25,757 bases of DNA from an uncultured Oscillibacter sp. (GCA_910576865.1 CAJTKE010000028.1:1-25757); one strand, 5' to 3'; positions 6,846-13,893 are shown, counted from the stretch's first letter. The notes: a model not told the origin generated them from the sequence alone. Numbers and translations are program-made.

Positions 6846-6877
6846 CCAAAACAAAAGGAACCCCGGCGGGTTCCTTT
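6846..6877 (-). terminator. intrinsic terminator of the mgtC pair
   Basis: Ten-base perfect arms AAAGGAACCC / GGGTTCCTTT with a four-base loop (6854-6877) are followed on the - strand by TGTTTTGG. It lies about 45 bases beyond the stop codon of the proximal mgtC-like gene. Confidence 0.75.
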
Positions 6878-6920
6878 CGCGGCGGTCCTTTTTTCGGCAG
6901 CTTCCGGAATATGGGCGTCC

Positions 6921-7613
6921 CTACAGCTCCCGCACGGAGATGACCCCGGCGGTGGAGCGAATCCCCTGCTGGAGCTGGTCCACATCCAGCCCCTTGTGGA
7001 GCCGGAGGGTGAAGATGGCGCAGGCGTTGTGCTCCTCGTTGGACTTGGAGTGGATGATGCCCATGTTGAGGATTTTCAGCCCGTGCTCCCGGAAGTCCTG
7101 GAGCAGCACGTCCATGGTCCGGTTGTCGCTGTACTCGATGTAGAGATTGACCTCCGGGGCGGTTTTCAGCATCCGGTACTCCACCCGGGAGAAGAACAGC
7201 TCGGCAATCAGGATCAGGAAGGTGGCGAAGAGGCCCCCCTCGTAGAAGCCGCCGCCCAGGGTCAATCCGATGATGGCCGCGGCCCAGAGGCCCGCCGCCG
7301 TGGTCAGGCCCTTCACCCGCTGGCGGCGGGTGACGATGATGGTGCCCGCACCGATGAAGCCGATGCCCGCCACCACCTGGGCCCCCAGGCGGGCCATGTC
7401 GGTGTACTGGCCCAGGACCAGATAGAGGTATTGGCTGGTCAGCGTGGTCATGGCCGCGCCCAGGCAGATCAGAATGTGGGTGCGGAAGCCCGCCGGGCGG
7501 CGCTTGTACTCCCGCTCGATGCCGATGATGCCGCCGCAGACCACCGCCAGGACCATGCGCAAAGCCACGGACGCGATGGTCACGTCCCGCAGTCCGTCAA
7601 AGAGAGTCAGCAT
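6921..7613 (-). CDS. MgtC/SapB family membrane protein (copy 1)
   Basis: A 230-residue inner-membrane protein of the MgtC/SapB/YhiD family. The N-terminal half has four to five membrane segments with the family motifs GGIIGIERE, RPAGFRTHILICLGAA, GAGTII and VKGLTTAAGLWA. The C-terminal ~80 residues form a cytosolic ACT-like domain. Family members are linked to growth at low Mg2+ and to ATP synthase control in pathogens; in clostridia the role is not established. ATG 7613 has AGGAGG upstream, and an eight-codon extension to 7637 does not. It lies 120 bases downstream of a second copy and probably shares its transcript, with a repeat hairpin between them. Confidence 0.88.
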   Translation of the reverse strand: MLTLFDGLRDVTIASVALRMVLAVVCGGIIGIEREYKRRPAGFRTHILICLGAAMTTLTSQYLYLVLGQYTDMARLGAQVVAGIGFIGAGTIIVTRRQRVKGLTTAAGLWAAAIIGLTLGGGFYEGGLFATFLILIAELFFSRVEYRMLKTAPEVNLYIEYSDNRTMDVLLQDFREHGLKILNMGIIHSKSNEEHNACAIFTLRLHKGLDVDQLQQGIRSTAGVISVREL

Positions 7614-7655
7614 ATAAGGTTCCCTCCTAAAACTCAAACACAGGAAGACTTGGTT

Positions 7656-7736
7656 GCCGTCGCTCCGGCCCGGTCAGTCGCCAGACTGCCAGAGCGCGAT
7701 AAAGTTCTTTGGATACTTTCTTTCAAGAAAGTATCA
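7656..7736 (-). repeat. 3'-end structured repeat, copy B (family R1)
   Basis: Read on the - strand, the element starts with the TGA stop codon of the second mgtC gene. It continues into a perfect hairpin (TGATACTTTC...GAAAGTATC), then CCAAAGAACTT, a GCGCTCTGG segment, a small CAGTC-TGGC-GACTG hairpin and CGGAGCGACGGC. A second copy sits in the same position at the end of asnS (13894-13977). It occupies most of the gap between the two mgtC genes. No T-run follows the main hairpin, so it is not a classic terminator. Confidence 0.75.
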
Positions 7737-8459
7737 GATATCATGTACCACGTACACGTCCTCCAGCTCCGAGATGGAGGCCAGGATCTTGGCGTGGGCG
7801 CCGGGGCGGTTCATCCGCAGGGAGAAGATGGCGTTGGGGTGCTGGGAGGGGGTCTGCTTCCCGTGGTCCACCTCCACCTCGTAGATGGTCACGTCCTTGG
7901 CCTTGATCCGGTTGATGATCTCCGCCACGTTGTCCAGGGACTGAAACTCCACATAGAGGTTCATGTTCCGGGCGTTTTCCACGATGTACAGCTCCACCGT
8001 GGGAAGCAGATGGACCACCAGGAAGATCAGCAGGAACGCGAGGCCCACGCACTCGTAAAACCCCGCCCCCACGGCCAGACCCATGCAGGCCGAGGCCCAG
8101 AGGCCCGCCGCCGTGGTCAGGCCCTTCACCTTCTGCTGGCCCGTCACCAGGATGGTGCCCGCGCCCAGAAAGCCGATGCCGTTGATGACCTGGGCGCCGA
8201 AGCGGCTGACGTCGGTGCGGATGCCGATCTCCGCGGCCTTCTCCGCCCAGACGTGGTTCAGCATATAGGACTCGTACTGGCTCAAAAGCATGGTCAGCGC
8301 CGCCGCCATGCACACCAGCATGTAGGTGCGGAAGCCCGCCGGGCGGTGCTTCCTGGCCCGCTCCAGGCCGATCATGCCGCCGCAGAACATGGCCAGGGTC
8401 AGCCGCAGCAGCACGGATACGGTGTTGACCTCCCGCAGGTAATCCAATTGGTGCAGCAC
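7734..8459 (-). CDS. MgtC/SapB family membrane protein (copy 2)
   Basis: A 241-residue paralogue of the neighbouring copy with the same layout: an N-terminal membrane domain (CGGMIGLERARK, RPAGFRTYMLVCMAAA, GAGTILVTGQQKVKGLTTAAGLWAS split across segments) and a C-terminal ACT-like domain of about 80 residues. It carries a ~12-residue insertion (around WAEKAAEIGIRTDVS) in the loop before the third conserved segment. The start is GTG 8459, with AGGAG eight bases upstream; no better ATG exists. Its promoter is nearly perfect consensus and its leader is structured, so this is the first and probably the controlled gene of the pair. Its TGA stop is the first triplet of the R1 repeat. Confidence 0.88.
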   Translation of the reverse strand: MLHQLDYLREVNTVSVLLRLTLAMFCGGMIGLERARKHRPAGFRTYMLVCMAAALTMLLSQYESYMLNHVWAEKAAEIGIRTDVSRFGAQVINGIGFLGAGTILVTGQQKVKGLTTAAGLWASACMGLAVGAGFYECVGLAFLLIFLVVHLLPTVELYIVENARNMNLYVEFQSLDNVAEIINRIKAKDVTIYEVEVDHGKQTPSQHPNAIFSLRMNRPGAHAKILASISELEDVYVVHDI

Positions 8460-8603
8460 TGGACTCTCTCCTCTCCGAATGAACGCCCCTCCGGGCGAAA
8501 GAAAAGGGAAGGAGCGGCGGAAACCGCTTCTTCCATCACCTGTTCAAAAGACCCGCGGCAAACGCTTGCGCCAGGGGGGGCCTCCGCTGCCGGGTTGATA
8601 TGT
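8460..8603 (-). promoter_or_regulatory. structured 5' leader with possible attenuator before mgtC copy 2
   Basis: The ~138-base transcribed leader contains three potential hairpins on the - strand. The first pairs 8588-8595 with 8551-8560 (ACCCGGCA / TGCC-GC-GGGT with a two-base bulge). The second has arms GGAAG-A-AGCGG / CCGCT-C-CTTCC at 8534-8507, followed directly by CTTTTCTTTC (8506-8497), which looks like an intrinsic terminator. The third is CGCCC-GGAG-GGGCG before the ribosome binding site. I do not recognise the M-box Mg2+ riboswitch consensus. Conditional termination is inferred. Confidence 0.45.
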
Positions 8604-8632
8604 ATTATAGACAGCTCCAGTGAATTTGTCAA
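8604..8632 (-). promoter_or_regulatory. consensus SigA promoter of the mgtC pair
   Basis: TTGACA (8632-8627), exactly 17 bases, then TATAAT (8609-8604) on the - strand: a 12/12 match to the vegetative consensus. The perfect core promoter suggests that control lies after initiation, in the leader. The stretch from 8633 to 8757, up to the DUF1294 gene, holds no gene that I can support. Confidence 0.9.
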
Positions 8633-8757
8633 CGTTTTCTGCTTTGAAAAGTGTCTTTTTGGCGTGTTTACCAAATAGAAAACGAGGTTTCTGGCATTTT
8701 GCCGGACGGAAAACGCCGGCGGCGGAGCCTCCCGCGCGCAAACGTTGTCCCTCCGCC

Positions 8758-9129
8758 TCAGCGGATGGCGGTGAAGTACAGCCACAGCCCGAAGGGGAGG
8801 ATGATCTGGAGGGCCAGGATGAGGGGCACGCCGAACCTGAAGGCCTTGTGGAGGGTCTTGTGGTGGAACACCCGCATCCCCAGCAGGGCCCCCACGCTGC
8901 CGCCCAGGGCGGACAGGAGGAGCAGGGTCTTCTCGGGCACCCGGCGGACGGTGTCCTTTTTCTCCTTCCGTTTGGCCTGGAGCTTGTCCGCGCCGAAGAC
9001 GAAGAAGGTGATGACATTGATGAGCACCAGCCAGAGGGCCAGCAGGCCCCAGGGGGAGCCAACGACGGCCCAGATAAAATCGTTGTGAGCCTCCGGCGTA
9101 TATGTGTAGGAGAGAAGGGTCATATCCAT
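8758..9129 (-). CDS. DUF1294 family small membrane protein
   Basis: A 123-residue protein with the DUF1294 pattern: a first membrane helix ending NVITFFVFGADKLQAKR, a basic cytosolic loop (KRKEKKDTVRRVPEKT), then LLLLSALGGSVGALLGMRVFHHKTLHKAF and a final helix near FGVPLILALQIILPFGLWLYF. The family's function is unknown. ATG 9129 is used because AGGTG lies seven bases before it; the second ATG (9123) is too far. It stands alone between the mgtC pair and the psu operon, behind the psuG terminator and an inverted repeat, and has no clear promoter of its own. Confidence 0.85.
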   Translation of the reverse strand: MDMTLLSYTYTPEAHNDFIWAVVGSPWGLLALWLVLINVITFFVFGADKLQAKRKEKKDTVRRVPEKTLLLLSALGGSVGALLGMRVFHHKTLHKAFRFGVPLILALQIILPFGLWLYFTAIR

Positions 9130-9149
9130 ATGTTACACCTCATTTCGTA

Positions 9150-9238
9150 TTGTAGGGGCGGGGCTCTGTCCCCGCCCGTCCTCTTGAAAGCTGCCATGTC
9201 GGGGGAAAGCGGGCCGGGGCAGAGCCCGGCCCCTACAA
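9150..9238. repeat. MITE-like inverted repeat with GTAGGGGC ends
   Basis: Two ~29-base imperfect arms (9150-9178 and 9210-9238) are near reverse complements. Both end in TTGTAGGGGC and contain internal GGGCTCTG / CAGAGCCC segments. The ~31-base centre codes for nothing. It lies between psuG and the DUF1294 gene. A related shorter hairpin with the same GTAGGGGCGG end is at 15437-15462. I infer a non-autonomous mobile repeat; there is no transposase in the window. Confidence 0.7.
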
Positions 9239-9239
9239 G

Positions 9240-9269
9240 AAAACAGGACGGCTGAAGCATCAGCCGTCC
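9240..9269 (-). terminator. intrinsic terminator of the psuK-psuG operon
   Basis: Ten-base perfect arms GGACGGCTGA / TCAGCCGTCC with a four-base loop (9246-9269) are followed on the - strand by TGTTTTCTTG. It lies about 17 bases beyond the psuG stop codon. Confidence 0.8.
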
Positions 9270-9285
9270 CATTTTAGCACAGTCC

Positions 9286-10215
9286 TCAGCCCTTGGCAAG
9301 CCCCGCCAGCTCCGCCGCCGTCTTGGCGGCGAGGCGCGCGTTGTTGAACACCAGCTGGATATTGCTGGCCAGGGAGTCCCCGCCGGTGAGGTCCTTGATC
9401 TTCGCCAGCAGGAAGGGGGTGGTCTCCTTGCCGTGGATGCCCTTCACCCTGGCTTCATCCACCGCGTCGTTGATGGCCTTGTTGATGACGTCCGCGTCCA
9501 TGGAGTACTCCTCCGGGATGGGGTTGGCCACCAGCATGCCGCCGCCCAGGCCCATGTCCTGCTTGACATGGAACACCCTGGCCAGGTCCGCCGGGGTGTC
9601 GATGCGGTAGTCCACGGCGAAGCCGCTCTTCCGGGTGTAGAAGGCGGGGAGCTCCTCGGTGCCGTAGCCGATGACGGGCACGCCGTGGGTCTCCAGGTAC
9701 TCCAGGGTCAGCCCCAGGTCCAGAATGGACTTGGCCCCGGCGCAGACCACCATGACGGGGGTCCGGGCCAGCTCCTCCAGATCGGCGGAGATGTCCATGG
9801 TGGTCTCGGCCCCCCGGTGGACGCCGCCGATGCCGCCGGTGGCGAAGACCCGGATGCCCGCCATGTGGGCGATGATCATGGTGGTGGTCACCGTGGTGGC
9901 CCCGTCCCGTCCCTGGGCCACCAGGACGGGCAGATCCCGGCGGCTGGCCTTGGTGACGCCCGCGCCGGTCTTGCCGAGATAATCAATCTCCTCGGGGGAG
10001 AGGCCCGCCTTCAGGCGGCCGCCCAGGACGGCGATGGTGGCGGGGACGGCCCCGTTCTCCCGGATGATGGACTCCACCTTCAGGGCGGTCTCCACGTTCT
10101 GGGGATAGGGCATGCCGTGGGAGATGATGGTGGACTCCAGGGCCACCACCGGCTTCCCGGCGTCCAGGGCCTCTTTGACCTCGGGGGCGATGTCCAAGTA
10201 CTTGTTCATGTTCAT
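9286..10215 (-). CDS. psuG: pseudouridine-5'-phosphate glycosidase
   Basis: Breaks the C-C glycosidic bond of pseudouridine 5'-phosphate to give uracil and ribose 5-phosphate, the second step of pseudouridine catabolism. The 309-residue length matches the family. Conserved segments are VALESTIISHGMPYP with the family Glu at 27, GVTKASRRDLP with the presumed Schiff-base Lys at 89, TGGIGGVHRGAE, DISADL, and a C-terminal GKETTPFLL motif. ATG 10215 is chosen because GGAAGG lies seven bases upstream; a 16-codon extension starts inside an intergenic tandem repeat. The kinase that makes its substrate is encoded immediately upstream in the same direction. Confidence 0.95.
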   Translation of the reverse strand: MNMNKYLDIAPEVKEALDAGKPVVALESTIISHGMPYPQNVETALKVESIIRENGAVPATIAVLGGRLKAGLSPEEIDYLGKTGAGVTKASRRDLPVLVAQGRDGATTVTTTMIIAHMAGIRVFATGGIGGVHRGAETTMDISADLEELARTPVMVVCAGAKSILDLGLTLEYLETHGVPVIGYGTEELPAFYTRKSGFAVDYRIDTPADLARVFHVKQDMGLGGGMLVANPIPEEYSMDADVINKAINDAVDEARVKGIHGKETTPFLLAKIKDLTGGDSLASNIQLVFNNARLAAKTAAELAGLAKG

Positions 10216-10235
10216 GGTGATACCTTCCTTTACAG

Positions 10236-10273
10236 TTGATAATGGATAATGGACAATTGACAATGGATCATGG
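10236..10273. repeat. degenerate 7-bp tandem repeat
   Basis: Five consecutive heptamers of the form T(T/G)GA(T/C)AA run from 10236 to 10270, followed by a partial sixth. They fill the psuK-psuG gap. The AT-rich composition differs sharply from the surroundings. Confidence 0.65.
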
Positions 10274-10294
10274 CTTCGGCGGCGGGGCGTGTGC

Positions 10295-11377
10295 TCAGGC
10301 GGGGCTCATGCGCTCCCGGAGGGCCTCCTCGCTGAGGCGGGGGTTGATGGTCTCCCGGCCCTCCATGGCGATGGAGGAGGCGGCCAGGCCCGCCCGGGCG
10401 GTCTCCTCCAGGTCCGTGCCCTGGAGATACGCCCAGGTGATGGCCGCCATGAAGGCGTCCCCGCAGCCCGTGGCGTTGACCAGCTCCCCCGGGAGGCAGG
10501 GCAGCCGGACCCGGCCGCTCCGGTCCGCGGCGAAGACGCCCTCGGCCCCCAGGGAGATGAACACCCGGTGAAGCCCGGTGGCAAGCAAAGCGTCCGCCGC
10601 CCGGTTCAGGCTCTCCCCGTCGGTGATGGGCACGCCGGAGAGGAGCTCCGCCTCCAGGCGGTTGGGCTTGAGGGTGTGGAGCCTCCCCAGGATGGGCTTC
10701 AATTTCACGGCCTTGGCGGTGGACACCGGGTCGGCGAAAATCGGGGCGGCGCAGTTCTCCGCCAGCCAGGCGGCGCTCTCGGCGGGGATGTTGGTGTCGA
10801 TGACCACCACCTGGCTGGCGTCCAGGAGCTTCCGCCGCCGGGCCAGGGCCTGGGGCGTCAGGTGGTCGTAGATCTCCATGTCGCTGACGGCCAGGGCCAT
10901 GTCCCCCTTCTCGTCGTTGATGAAGAGGTAGGTGGAGGTGCGCCCGCCGGGGATGACGGGGGACTGGGAGATGTCGATGCCAAGCTCGGCGCAGCTGGCC
11001 GCCAGCTTCTGGGCATTCAGATCGTCCCCGAAGGCCGTCACCAGCCGCACGTCCAGGCCCAGCAGGGCCATGTTGTGGGCGATGTTCCGCCCTACGCCTC
11101 CCAGGGACGACTGGACCGTCCCGGGGTTGGAGTCCCGGGCCACCAGAGCCGCCTCCGGCCTCCCGCCGATGTCCACGTTGACGCCCCCCACCACGGTGAC
11201 ATAGGGGGCCGTCTGGACGATGTAGCCCTTGCCGGTGATGTAGCCCTTTTTCATCAGGTTGGAGATGTGCACGGCGACGGAGGACCGGGTGATGCCCGCC
11301 TTGTCCGCCAGCTCCTTCTGAGAGATGAGGGGGTTCTCCTCAATCCAGTTCAAAAGCTGCCGCTCCCGCTTCGTCAT
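10295..11377 (-). CDS. psuK: pseudouridine kinase (PfkB family) with N-terminal winged helix
   Basis: A 360-residue ribokinase-family enzyme that phosphorylates pseudouridine, supplying PsuG downstream. Residues 1-60 form a winged helix-turn-helix (LLNWIEENPLISQKELADK, then ITRSSVAVHISNLMKKG). The kinase domain begins near YVTVVGGVNVDIGG and carries the second PfkB signature NATGCGDAF, with Cys where many members have Ala in GAGD. The start is ATG 11377, with GAGGAGG six bases upstream, rather than the ORF limit at 11398. The DNA-binding domain and a palindrome over the promoter suggest self-regulation. The pseudouridine assignment rests on the adjacent psuG; alone it could only be called a sugar or nucleoside kinase. 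Confidence 0.9.
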   Translation of the reverse strand: MTKRERQLLNWIEENPLISQKELADKAGITRSSVAVHISNLMKKGYITGKGYIVQTAPYVTVVGGVNVDIGGRPEAALVARDSNPGTVQSSLGGVGRNIAHNMALLGLDVRLVTAFGDDLNAQKLAASCAELGIDISQSPVIPGGRTSTYLFINDEKGDMALAVSDMEIYDHLTPQALARRRKLLDASQVVVIDTNIPAESAAWLAENCAAPIFADPVSTAKAVKLKPILGRLHTLKPNRLEAELLSGVPITDGESLNRAADALLATGLHRVFISLGAEGVFAADRSGRVRLPCLPGELVNATGCGDAFMAAITWAYLQGTDLEETARAGLAASSIAMEGRETINPRLSEEALRERMSPA

Positions 11378-11390
11378 GGCCCGCCTCCTC

Positions 11391-11426
11391 ATAAGCAAAA
11401 ATTTATTCTCTTAATCTAATGCTTAT
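11391..11426. promoter_or_regulatory. candidate operator of the psuKG operon
   Basis: Perfect 7-base arms ATAAGCA (11391-11397) and TGCTTAT (11420-11426) are separated by 22 AT-rich bases. One arm overlaps the -10 box and the other lies just before the psuK ribosome binding site, a good position for a repressor such as the kinase's own winged-helix domain. Confidence 0.45.
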
Positions 11427-11452
11427 TATATCCAAGGCCCGCCGAAAGTCAA
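11425..11452 (-). promoter_or_regulatory. promoter of the psuKG operon
   Basis: TTGACT (11452-11447), a 16-base spacer and TATAAT (11430-11425) on the - strand, 5/6 and 6/6 to consensus. The leader to ATG 11377 is about 40 bases. Between here and 11536 I see no gene or other signal. Confidence 0.75.
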
Positions 11453-11536
11453 GGCCCGGGGCCATAGAAAAAGCCAGGAAGATTTTGGCTGTTTTGACCA
11501 TCCGTCCCCCCTCCGCCGCCGATGGTCCCCGGAGGC

Positions 11537-11565
11537 TGGACGGCGGGGGCCCCTTCGGGTATACT
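11537..11565 (+). promoter_or_regulatory. promoter of the LytTR/DUF3021 operon
   Basis: TGGACG (11537-11542), a 17-base spacer and TATACT (11560-11565), 4/6 and 5/6 to consensus. The leader before ATG 11591 is about 20 bases. Confidence 0.5.
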
Positions 11566-11590
11566 GAAGGCACGAGAGGAGGCGGGGCCC

Positions 11591-12028
11591 ATGAAAATCG
11601 ACGTAACCCTGGACCCGGCGCTGGAGGAGCTGCTGGTGAAGGTGCTGTCCCCGGGGGAGACGGAGGAGCTCCGGGCCCTGCTGGCGCGGCTGGAGGAGCC
11701 CGAACGGCTGACGGGCTTCCGGGGCGGCGAGGCCGTGCCCCTGGACCCGGGGGAGCTCCTCCGGTTCTACGGGGAGGACAAGGAGGTCCGGGCCCAGACC
11801 CTGGACGGGGACGTGTACACCGTCCGCCTCCGGCTGTATGAGCTGGAGGAGCGGCTTCCCCGGCGGGAGTTTGTCCGGGTGTCCCACTCGGAGATCGTGA
11901 ACTGGAAGCGGGTGACGGCCCTGGACCTGAGTTTGTCCGGGACCATCCGGGTGACGCTGGAGGGGGGCGTTGTGACCTACGTCTCCCGGCGGTACGTGAA
12001 GAAGATCAAGGAGGTGCTGGGGATATGA
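11591..12028 (+). CDS. LytTR-domain DNA-binding regulator
   Basis: A 145-residue transcription regulator. The N-terminal ~45 residues are helical and charged with no receiver domain. Residues ~48-143 match a LytTR domain: GGEAVPLDPGELLRFYGED, then YELEERLP, FVRVSHSEIVNWKRV, and a final RRYVKKIKEVL. ATG 11591 is used because AGGAGG lies eight bases upstream and after the promoter; the upstream open frame runs through that promoter. Its TGA overlaps the ATG of the membrane protein gene (12025-12028), giving the LytTR-DUF3021 pair common in Firmicutes. In such pairs the membrane partner often modulates the regulator and the operon autoregulates; that is inference here. Confidence 0.92.
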   Translation: MKIDVTLDPALEELLVKVLSPGETEELRALLARLEEPERLTGFRGGEAVPLDPGELLRFYGEDKEVRAQTLDGDVYTVRLRLYELEERLPRREFVRVSHSEIVNWKRVTALDLSLSGTIRVTLEGGVVTYVSRRYVKKIKEVLGI

Positions 12029-12849
12029 ACGAGGACAGGAGCATCCTCCGGGAGCTGGTCCGTCAGGCGCTGATCGGGTTCCCCCTGGGAGCGGCGGCGG
12101 TATACCTCATCATCCTGCTGGGGAATCATTTCGCCTGGCCCGCCCCCACGGGGGTCAGCCTGTATGTGGTCACGGAGGCCCTGGCGGATCGCTGGGGAAA
12201 TCCGGCCACGGCGGCGCTGGTCCAGTTTTTCTGGTCCGGGGTTCTGGGGGCGGCGCTGAAGACGGCGGGGGTCCCCTTCCTGCTGGAGCGGCGGACGGCC
12301 CTCTGGTCCGCCGTCCACCTCCTGGCCACGGCGGCGGTGTTCTCCCTGGCGGGCTGGCGGTGCCGCTGGTTCTCCCGGGCGGACCCCTGGGCCCTTTGGA
12401 CCGGCGTGCTGCTGCTGTGCTATCTCACCACCTGGGCCGTGCGGTATGTGGGCTGGCGGCAGGACCTGCTGGCCCTGCGCCGGGCGGCGGGGCTGGCGGA
12501 GACGCCGGAGAGGACGGTGACGCAATACGTTCTTCTGGCGGCGGCGGTGGGGCTGGCCCTGCCCTGGGTTCTGCGGTGCCTGGACCCGGTGGATGTGCCG
12601 CTGCTGACGGGCATTTTTTACCCCTTCCTCATCCTGCCCCTGTTCTGCTTTTTCAGCGCCTGTTCCCTGGGGCGGCGGTGGGGCTGGCGGCGGGCCCTGC
12701 GCTACGCCGCGTGGTGCGCGGCGCTGCCGGTGCTGAACGTGGCCCTGCTCTATAACTACACGGCCCTGTTCCAGGTCCTGATGGCGGGCGTCCCCGCCCT
12801 GGCGGGGGGACTGCTGGGAGCCCTCCTCCGGCGGCTGAAAAAAAGTTGA
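12025..12849 (+). CDS. enlarged DUF3021-type membrane protein
   Basis: A 274-residue inner-membrane protein overlapping the LytTR gene by four bases. The first ~150 residues follow the DUF3021 pattern: four hydrophobic segments, an early RQALIGFPLG, and a closing YLTTWAVRYVGWRQDLLALRR-type segment. Typical DUF3021 proteins end about there (my recollection is 130-160 residues). This one continues for ~120 residues with about four more membrane segments (after ERTVTQYVLL, and through FYPFLILPLFCFF) and a basic end RRLKKS. The reading frame is continuous, so it is a fusion or extended variant. It probably senses or controls through the partner regulator; the ligand is unknown. Confidence 0.75.
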   Translation: MNEDRSILRELVRQALIGFPLGAAAVYLIILLGNHFAWPAPTGVSLYVVTEALADRWGNPATAALVQFFWSGVLGAALKTAGVPFLLERRTALWSAVHLLATAAVFSLAGWRCRWFSRADPWALWTGVLLLCYLTTWAVRYVGWRQDLLALRRAAGLAETPERTVTQYVLLAAAVGLALPWVLRCLDPVDVPLLTGIFYPFLILPLFCFFSACSLGRRWGWRRALRYAAWCAALPVLNVALLYNYTALFQVLMAGVPALAGGLLGALLRRLKKS

Positions 12850-12863
12850 TCAATCCGGGAACC

Positions 12864-12906
12864 AAACCGCCTCCTCTTCCGACTAAACAGGAAAAGGAGG
12901 CGGTTT
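12864..12906 (+). promoter_or_regulatory. long hairpin sequestering the lipoprotein ribosome binding site
   Basis: Two 17-base arms (12864-12880 and 12890-12906) pair at 16 of 17 positions around a nine-base loop. The right arm contains the Shine-Dalgarno AGGAGG and ends one base before ATG 12908; the left arm carries the matching CCTCCT. Only three T residues follow, so it is a poor terminator. Translational control is the better reading. Confidence 0.6.
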
Positions 12907-12907
12907 C

Positions 12908-13849
12908 ATGAAGCTCTGGAAATTTGGACTGGCCCTGGCCCTCTGCCTGTCGCTGACGGCCTGTGGAAATATCCCGGCGGAGACCTCGGAGGACCCGGCT
13001 GGGACGGCCCCCCTCACGGCCGGGACCCCGCCCGCCCCGGCGGACAGCACGCTCTCTCTGGACCCGGACGAGGAGCCCACGGTCCTCACCTGCCGCATCG
13101 TGGACGGCGCGGAGGACGGGACTCTCCTCCTGGCGGAGCTGGACGAAGGGCTCCATGGGGGAACCGGGGTCTACCGGCTTGCCGTGAAGGACGTGCCCGT
13201 CACCCTGGACGGCGAGGCGGCGGAGCCCTCCGCCCTGGAGGACGGCATGGCGGTGGACGTGGCCTTCAACGGCACGGTGATGGAGACCTTCCCGGCTCAA
13301 TTGGGGGAGGTGTATTCCGTCTCCGCCTGGACCCGGGGCAGGGGGAGAAGCCCCGCCGGGACCACGTACGACCTCTGCGGCTTGTACCTCCAGGTGCTGG
13401 ACGACCTCTGGGAGAAGGACAAGGGGCTGAACGAGAACATCACCCTGGCGGGTCTGGACCTCTCCCAGGCCCCCGGTGAGCTGACCGAGAGTGAGAAGGC
13501 CGCCCTGGCCTGGCGCTTCGGGGAGCTGCACGGCGTGGAGGTGGTGACGGGGACCTTTGACGAGCTGAAGGAGCAGGGCTATTTCACCGCCTCCGCCATC
13601 AGCACCCCCGCCCCGGAGGAAGGGGAGGACTACAGCCGCCTCTGGTATCAGTGGGAGGACGGGTGCCTGTTCTCCATCACGCCCAACGAGGACCACGAGG
13701 GGGAGCTGTATTCCCTGCCGGCCGTCTTCTTCAACGCGGAGAAGTGGCGCTCTCCCCTGGGTGCCTACTTCTTCCACGACTGCTCCGCCATGTGGCCGGA
13801 GGCCGGGACCTGGAGCGGCTACCAGATCGGCAGTGAGATGATCTCCTGA
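12908..13849 (+). CDS. secreted lipoprotein of unknown function
   Basis: A 313-residue exported protein. The N-terminus has a basic start, a hydrophobic core and the lipobox LTAC with Cys19, so it should be lipid-anchored outside the membrane. A Thr/Pro/Ala-rich linker (about 22-48) leads to an OB-like stretch of short strands (about 55-140), then an acidic helical region and a Trp/Tyr-rich C-terminus. No catalytic motif is recognisable. It follows the LytTR/DUF3021 pair by 58 bases on the same strand and ends in a strong terminator. It may share their transcript, with its translation set by the hairpin at 12864-12906. Confidence 0.8.
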   Translation: MKLWKFGLALALCLSLTACGNIPAETSEDPAGTAPLTAGTPPAPADSTLSLDPDEEPTVLTCRIVDGAEDGTLLLAELDEGLHGGTGVYRLAVKDVPVTLDGEAAEPSALEDGMAVDVAFNGTVMETFPAQLGEVYSVSAWTRGRGRSPAGTTYDLCGLYLQVLDDLWEKDKGLNENITLAGLDLSQAPGELTESEKAALAWRFGELHGVEVVTGTFDELKEQGYFTASAISTPAPEEGEDYSRLWYQWEDGCLFSITPNEDHEGELYSLPAVFFNAEKWRSPLGAYFFHDCSAMWPEAGTWSGYQIGSEMIS

Positions 13850-13852
13850 ACA

Positions 13853-13890
13853 AGACAGCGCCCCGGAGCTTTCCGAGGCGCTGTTTCTTC
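13853..13890. terminator. intrinsic terminator after the lipoprotein gene
   Basis: Arms ACAGCGCC / GGCGCTGT (13855-13884), with an inner CGGA / TCCG stem, are followed by TTTCTT on the + strand. On the opposite strand it is followed by CTTGTTC, so it may also act weakly on transcription from asnS. Confidence 0.75.
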
Positions 13891-13893
13891 GCT

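Noticed and set aside
8400..8538. Upstream ORF in the mgtC leader running over the GTG start
   Set aside because: Its ATG directly abuts the only purine-rich stretch, so no usable ribosome binding site is present.
8460..8603. M-box Mg2+ riboswitch before mgtC
   Set aside because: I could not find the conserved M-box sequence blocks, and the leader is short for one.
12864..12906. Terminator of the DUF3021 gene
   Set aside because: The stem is followed by only three T residues and overlaps the next gene's Shine-Dalgarno; translational control fits better.
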